64,000 bases of DNA, from the NCBI RefSeq assembly GCF_000226115.1, contig NC_016458.1, forward strand, positions 3,692,001-3,756,000, read 5' to 3'. Positions 59,017 to 64,000 of this stretch are shown piece after piece (the first letter of the stretch is position 1; each line of letters opens with the position of its first letter). The stretch comes from Thermothielavioides terrestris NRRL 8126. Taxonomy: Eukaryota > Ascomycota > Sordariomycetes > Sordariales > Chaetomiaceae. Under the pieces are notes generated by a model that saw only the letters and a list, made by a program, of their open reading frames with translations, was not told where the DNA came from and did no database searches. The position numbers were made by a program, and so were the translations under genes.

Positions 59017-62000
59017 AATGGGGACCGTGGTTTTGGAAGTCCCTATTTTTTGTCTTTATCCCGCCCTCTGAGGGGGCGGGCCCCGACGCTCGACGACGTC
59101 ACATCCCGACGACTTTTGACCTTGCCATGACCGACCGACGTTGATCTCGAGTCCCACTCACGACAGCGGCGATTACTGTGGAATTGGAATTCTGCGTCGA
59201 CCGGCGTCATACCCCATTACTGCAAACTCTTGCATCGTTGACCTCGGCTGTGCTTTTCGGGGTTCCACAACGGGCTCTGATATCTCGCTTTCCGAATCAG
59301 ACCCTCAGCATTGGACACAGGGGAGGGGAGGGAGGCGGAGTGCGGTCAAAATTCCCAGCATTTTCTTCTTTGTCTTTGTTGGACGTGTCCATATTCATCG
59401 TTCTTCTCTCTTTGTACATATCCCTGTACATTCCGGCGCGTGCTTCTTCCCTTCGTCCTACCATTGGCATCTGCACTGGCGACCCGGGCTTGGTCATTAC
59501 AGAGCTTGGTTTTTTATGTTTTGGTCAATTGGTTGACCTCGATATCCGCGCGTTTCCGTTGCTGGCCTCACTGAATACTTTGTACGACGCGGTCCAGGTG
59601 CCGCTTCACTGCCGACTTCTGTCTTGGATTTCCTTTTCTTTCCGACACCGCGGTAATTGCCTGTCCCTTAGCCGGGGTGGGGAGGAGGGAGGGGGCTGGA
59701 GGAGAGGGAATCAAGCCGCTGAGCGGAGCGTCAAGGACACCAAGGCCCGGCCATGAACTGTCTTTCTTGTGTGGGCTTGGATGCTAGACTTGACTGCCCA
59801 GCTCTTGTAACTATGTATTGTGCTGTTAGGTATTCTAGCTACCTAGCTGCTCACCTCTTAAGGAGGCGGTGAATACGGACTAGTGTACCTACCTGCCCTA
59901 GCTGTTGACACCGAGCCATTGTGCCCACGTCTGTTCATGCTGTGGGTTGGCCGTCCCTCCTGCATGGTAGCCAGTGAAAAACGGGCGGGGCTGCGTTTCT
60001 TGGATGGTTCCTTTGTTTCTGGTTCGAAACACACTGCTGCGTGGCTGGGCAGCCAACCGGGACAAAACCACCGGTCCACCGTACGTACGGAGTACACACA
60101 GACCCCTACAGCGTCACATGCACAAGAGCCATATCTTACGGCAGGAAGCCAGGCTCAATTCAACAATGGTTAACTAATCCGTACTCCAAATTCCCTAAAC
60201 TGCCACACACGGCAAAACGACGCGACGTGCTTTTCAAGAAGCGCCGACCGAAGCATCGACGCCACTCGGACTCTGGGCTTGCGCTACCTGCATAGGCCCA
60301 GGCCATTCATCATGGCCTTCGGTCAACAAAACGAGACTGCGCCTTGGCTGGGCAACCCCAAAGAGCGCCATGCATGTTGGCGACTGATTTCGATGTCGAG
60401 ACAGCATATCCCCGTGACGCCCGCGACACTCGCTGTACTAAAGAGATGGAAAAGCAAGATGACAGGGTACCTACTCAAGAACGTTAAGTATCAACTACCT
60501 GAATGCTTGTTGGATCCTGGTTAGCTGTCATGCTCCTCGTGTATGTTAGTAGGTATGGAATATTCCGTCCGGCGCTGGTCAACGTGAAACCAGTGTGTCG
60601 TTATTGGGAGCTTGCCAGCTGTGAGTTCGTTTAAAGCCGCGGGCGCAGCGTGGCTTTCTGAGAAGGAAACCGGCCCCCACTCAACATGGGGTGTCGAGGT
60701 TTCGATCTGTCAATCATCAAGCCACTCGTAACCCCCATCCAAGCGGGGCACGCTGCGCTGCGCCGCCGGGACGCTGGCTGCATGGAGGCTTGTTCCGTCT
60801 TTGCATATCGAGCATTTCCACGGGGCGCTCGGGGGCGCCACCCTCTCACTCAGCGAGACCGCCAATGCTGCGCTTTACTGGCCCAGAGGGACGCTGCGAT
60901 TCTGGCCGAGCCGTTTCCACTAGCTCACTCTCTTCTTCCCCCCTCGCACCTGCGGCCGGGGAGTCGGAGAGGGATGCCTGCAGATTGTTCTCAGCAACTT
61001 CCATGGAGGGGCCGGCCTATCCCGGCGCTTTGGAATGATTGACCCCTTGGCTTGTGCTTCGAACACCTGCAGGTTATTCGCGGGTGTGCGCGAGGCCAAA
61101 GATGCGGCCTCCCCTCCCACTTTGGAGGGGATCGACCCAAACAGGACTCGGAAGGCGATGGTGGTATCAGGACTCAGTACGTTGTGCAAACAATAGCTCA
61201 TGGGCACGCCGAAGAACAAGGAGAGAACAGCGTCATTGTTTCCCAGATATTCCCCGGGTCCTTTCCGGGGCGACACGCAGTCGGGAGCAGCTTGTATGAT
61301 GCGCAAGGGTCGTCTGCTGTCGCACCTTCCCGACTCCGCCTTTGCGCCGGGCTGTTTGCTGGTACCTGAGTTACCGAGTGTCGTTGACGGCTCCCCCGAG
61401 AATGCTCCAGAGAGCAAACTTTTTCCCGGCCGGTGCTCGGAACCCAGCTTTCAGAAATTTTTTTTTGGCAAGCCAAGATGTGACCGGGAACCATTGACTT
61501 CCACGTTACAGACCCGAGCGAATTAGTGTAAGTAAAATACCCGAGGGCTGGACCATCGCTGCCGAGCGCGCTGGATGGCTGCTGCTTGGTTGAAGGAGGA
61601 GCGGGGCACTCCACGCAGCGAAGTTAATTACGCTAGTTAGCGCGACCATGGACGTGGGGCACCACGCCGCACTGGCCACAGCCCACCGGCCGGCCGTGCT
61701 TCCCTTTTCAATCCGAGTCCCCCCACCACCGCCCACTTTCATGGTTGCGACCCTCAAAAGTCAGCTCAACACCGCCAACGACCAAGCAGTCCGCCTTGTC
61801 GACGCCTCGAGGGTCGCCGACGGCTCTCTCGTTTTGTGAAGGCGCAGAATCCAGCGATTCCCGCCCGCTCGGTGCTGCGCGAACCCGGCCATCACTCGGG
61901 GTCTTTTCGGGTTCCGGACGAGACAGCCGGGCCCGCGCTCCGACCACCCGACCCGGACGACTGAGCGACCCAGCGATTCCGGCTCTCCGCAGCAGTTTCC

Positions 62001-62068
62001 GTGCATCGGATCACCTCTCTGCAACTGCGCCTGCAGCCCGCCGTGTGCGGGAAATTCGCTTTGCCATC
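59017..62068. other. Long intergenic region (3.1 kb) upstream of the NUC-1-like gene
   Basis: No supported gene. It contains a pyrimidine-rich stretch with a 192-codon ORF of hydrophobic composition (59178-59756), TAGGTA/CTACCTAG motifs (59827-59895), TACGGAGTA at 60086-60094, GGAATATTCC at 60558-60567, and an upstream ORF in the leader of the next gene. Confidence 0.5.
61648..61839 (+). promoter_or_regulatory. Candidate upstream ORF in the leader of the NUC-1-like gene
   Basis: An ATG at 61648, with a second in-frame ATG at 61741, opens a 63-codon frame ending at 61839, 229 nt before the main ATG and in a different frame. If the leader starts before 61648 it could reduce translation of the regulator. 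Transcript start unknown. Confidence 0.35.
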
Positions 62069-64000
62069 ATGGACTCTTCAACCTGGACCGTCACTGACCA
62101 TCCGGTGCATCCCACGGCCGAGGATGACTTCCAGCAGTTCCTGGACATGGGTAGCATGGGGAACTTAACCGATGGCATGAACTACAACTTCCAGGATTTC
62201 CAGTCCTCCGCAGGCTCCCAGTTACTGCAATCGCATCCGCGGGAACAGCTGGACATCCCCATGAGCGGCACCGATGCGCCGATTCTGCTGTCGCCAAGCG
62301 TGCCCGCGATGCAGCCGCACCAGATGCCGGCCATCACCAGTGCTGCGCCCATCACCAGTGCTGCGCCTTATCAGACGGTCCCGGCAACCATGATGCCCCC
62401 CCCGACTCCGACCGAGGCCATCGTGGACAGTATCGACGCTCAGATCCAATTCCTCCAGCAGCAGAAGCTGCGGCACCAGCAGCGGCAGATAGAGGAACAG
62501 CAGGCCGCCTTCTTCACCCGCCAGCAAAGCCGCATGGTGCCGCCAACCCCGCAAAGCCTGGAGATCCAGCCTGGGTCCAATCAGTTCTACGCTCAGCCCA
62601 ATAATGCCTCTGAGCAGCGACCGCAGCAGAGCATCGAGTATCGGTACCAGAGGCTAAAAGACCAGTCAGATGTCCGTTGAGATCGCCGAAAATTCTTATT
62701 GGGTAGCGGTTGTGCTGACCTTGTCTCAGATGTCGTTCACTCCGCTGGTGTCGCCGGCGGTCACCCCTCTTGATACTCATTTCTCGGTTGACTCGCAGTT
62801 CGCGGTATCGGGCGCGTACTTCAGCCCGTTAACGTCACCGGCTCTGCATGCGCAGACCGACCCTCTTGCCATGTTTGACCAGTTACACGGCAGTGTGACC
62901 ACGAGCTCGCCCGTGGATATGGAGTTGGACTCCTCGGCCGCTCCAGCTATGCCCAATCCCGCGCCTGGTGACCTAACCAAGAAAATGCGAAAGAATGCGT
63001 CCAAGGCAAGGGCCAAGGCCGGCGGCGTGAAGCAGTCACCAATCTCAAAACCGCTGCGGCGGAGGACCGCAACGACCCCGACCATGAACGCCCAAGTCCT
63101 GAGCGAGCTGGCTGAGAGCGCGGAACAACAGCAGGATTCCCAGCAGCTTCCCACTCCGATGCTCCAGACTTCATCCTCGTCCACGACCGGGATGACGGAT
63201 TCTGAAGATTCGGTATCCCCAGAGGCCCTAAACGATAGCGCCCCTGTCGAGATGCCTCCGCCCCCAATCCCCAAGTCGCGGTCTGCCAGGCCGTCCCCTT
63301 ACATTGCCCCTCAAACAAGTGTAGCTCCCAGTGTGCCCCAGCCTTCGCGGCCGGGGCTGGCGTCCCCCGCCGCCCCTGCGACCCCTGCGTCCCTCATGAA
63401 ACTCAGTTCGCCGAATTCCCGCACTGCTGGCACCAGGCCCGGCAGCCAGGAAGTTGTCGATACAGAGCACATCGAATCGTTTGAGCTCCCAGAATCGGCA
63501 AACTTCTTGAATAGGAATCCGGCTCCGACAAAGGGCCCCGCAGCGCCGCCACAACCCTCGCAGGATGGCGGTTCCTCCAAGACCCCGTCTCTTGCGCCAC
63601 TCCCTTCGCCGTCCCTTGTGAAGCCGCCTGCAACCTCGTCCGCAACTCAAAGTCCGCAGTTGCTCGCTGGGTCTGGAGTCAGCTCGAGGAAAACCCCCCA
63701 GCTCTTGCCGAGAGGGAGCAAGAAACGAGGGAGCGTCAGCTCGATCCCCGTCTCGCCAGCTTTGAGGCCAAAGATATCGCCGAGCATCAAGCCCCTACTG
63801 CCCGGCGGCCCCGACATCGAGGAGGCAGCGTCTCATCTTCTCGCCACAAAGTCAAACTATCAGCGCATCCTCGAGGGCAATACCGTCCCCGGGGTCTCGT
63901 ATCCGAGCGAGCTCTCGACCAACCTTACGTCGAAACGCACGTCGCACAAGATTGCCGAGCAAGGCCGCCGGAACCGGATCAACTCGGCCCTGCAGGAGAT
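62069..64000 (+). CDS. nuc-1: bHLH phosphate-starvation activator, NUC-1/PHO4-like (3' partial)
   Basis: Transcription factor that activates phosphatase and phosphate-uptake genes under phosphate limitation. Exons are 62069-62671 and 62730 to beyond the window; the 58-nt intron has GTCCGT, a GCTGAC branch and CTCAG, with phase-0 junction QSD|MSFTPLVSPAV. The first exon is Gln/Pro-rich with a coiled-coil-like run of glutamines (IQFLQQQKLRHQQRQIEEQQ). The second has SQFAVSGAYFSPLTSPALHAQ, a motif I recall from Neurospora NUC-1, then a long Ser/Pro-rich region. The basic region begins near residue 600: KRTSHKIAEQGRRNRINSALQE carries His, Glu and Arg at the spacing of CACGTG-binding class B bHLH proteins. 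The window ends inside helix 1. Confidence 0.9.

Noticed and set aside
59178..59756. 192-codon hydrophobic ORF as a membrane protein gene
   Set aside because: It arises from a pyrimidine-rich stretch, is overlapped by other ORFs and resembles no family.

Overview
The window is nuclear DNA of a filamentous ascomycete, most likely a sordariomycete close to Neurospora and the Chaetomiaceae. The evidence is GC-rich coding DNA, many short introns (about 50-170 nt) with CTRAY branch sites, a Neurospora-like cytochrome c1, a NUC-1-type bHLH regulator, an ACE1/SltA-type zinc-finger regulator, and roughly one gene per 3-4 kb with long intergenic stretches. I place it by family resemblance only; no species is claimed.

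Layout, left to right. 1-5.6 kb: 3' part of an Aro3-type DAHP synthase (its start lies outside the window), cytochrome c1, and an MBD4-like mismatch DNA glycosylase. 6-8.7 kb: a small secreted CVNH (cyanovirin-N-like) protein and a short-chain dehydrogenase. 9.4-14.8 kb: a full-length ABCC transporter in six exons, followed by a decayed 18-nt tandem array that reads as a hexapeptide-repeat open frame. 16.6-22.8 kb (with 3.4 kb of gene-poor DNA between them): a Cys/His-cluster protein of unknown function on the minus strand and a small Myb/SANT protein. 24.7-28.3 kb: a P450 and a GNAT acetyltransferase, divergent. 28.5-34 kb: a small two-helix membrane protein, a RidA/Mmf1 gene with two plausible starts, and a PMT4-type protein O-mannosyltransferase. 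36-44.4 kb: the ACE1/SltA-like regulator and two weakly supported ORFs. 45-51.8 kb: the MPH1/FANCM helicase and, divergent from it, the Mex67/NXF mRNA export receptor. 51.8-56.7 kb is gene-poor and holds a 489-bp MITE. 56.7-59 kb: a propeller/stalk/membrane protein. 62.1 kb to the end: the NUC-1/PHO4-like activator, cut by the window edge inside its bHLH domain.

Most genes are single-copy housekeeping or regulatory genes (shikimate pathway, respiration, DNA repair, ER glycosylation, mRNA export, phosphate and cation signalling). No biosynthetic cluster, CRISPR array, rRNA or tRNA gene was recognised. Gene models were built by hand from splice signals and family resemblance. Several differ from the longest uninterrupted ORFs: the DAHP synthase start, two GC-AG introns, a 14-nt microexon, and the second NUC-1 exon, which has no ATG-started ORF of its own.

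The least expected items are the (D/N)LN(D/N)A(Y/F) hexapeptide open frame at 15.0-15.7 kb, the dual-start RidA gene with its microexon, two GC-AG introns, a MITE with a 7-bp target duplication, and two families of short palindrome-like motifs (TACGGAGTA and TAGGTACCTA) that recur only between genes.
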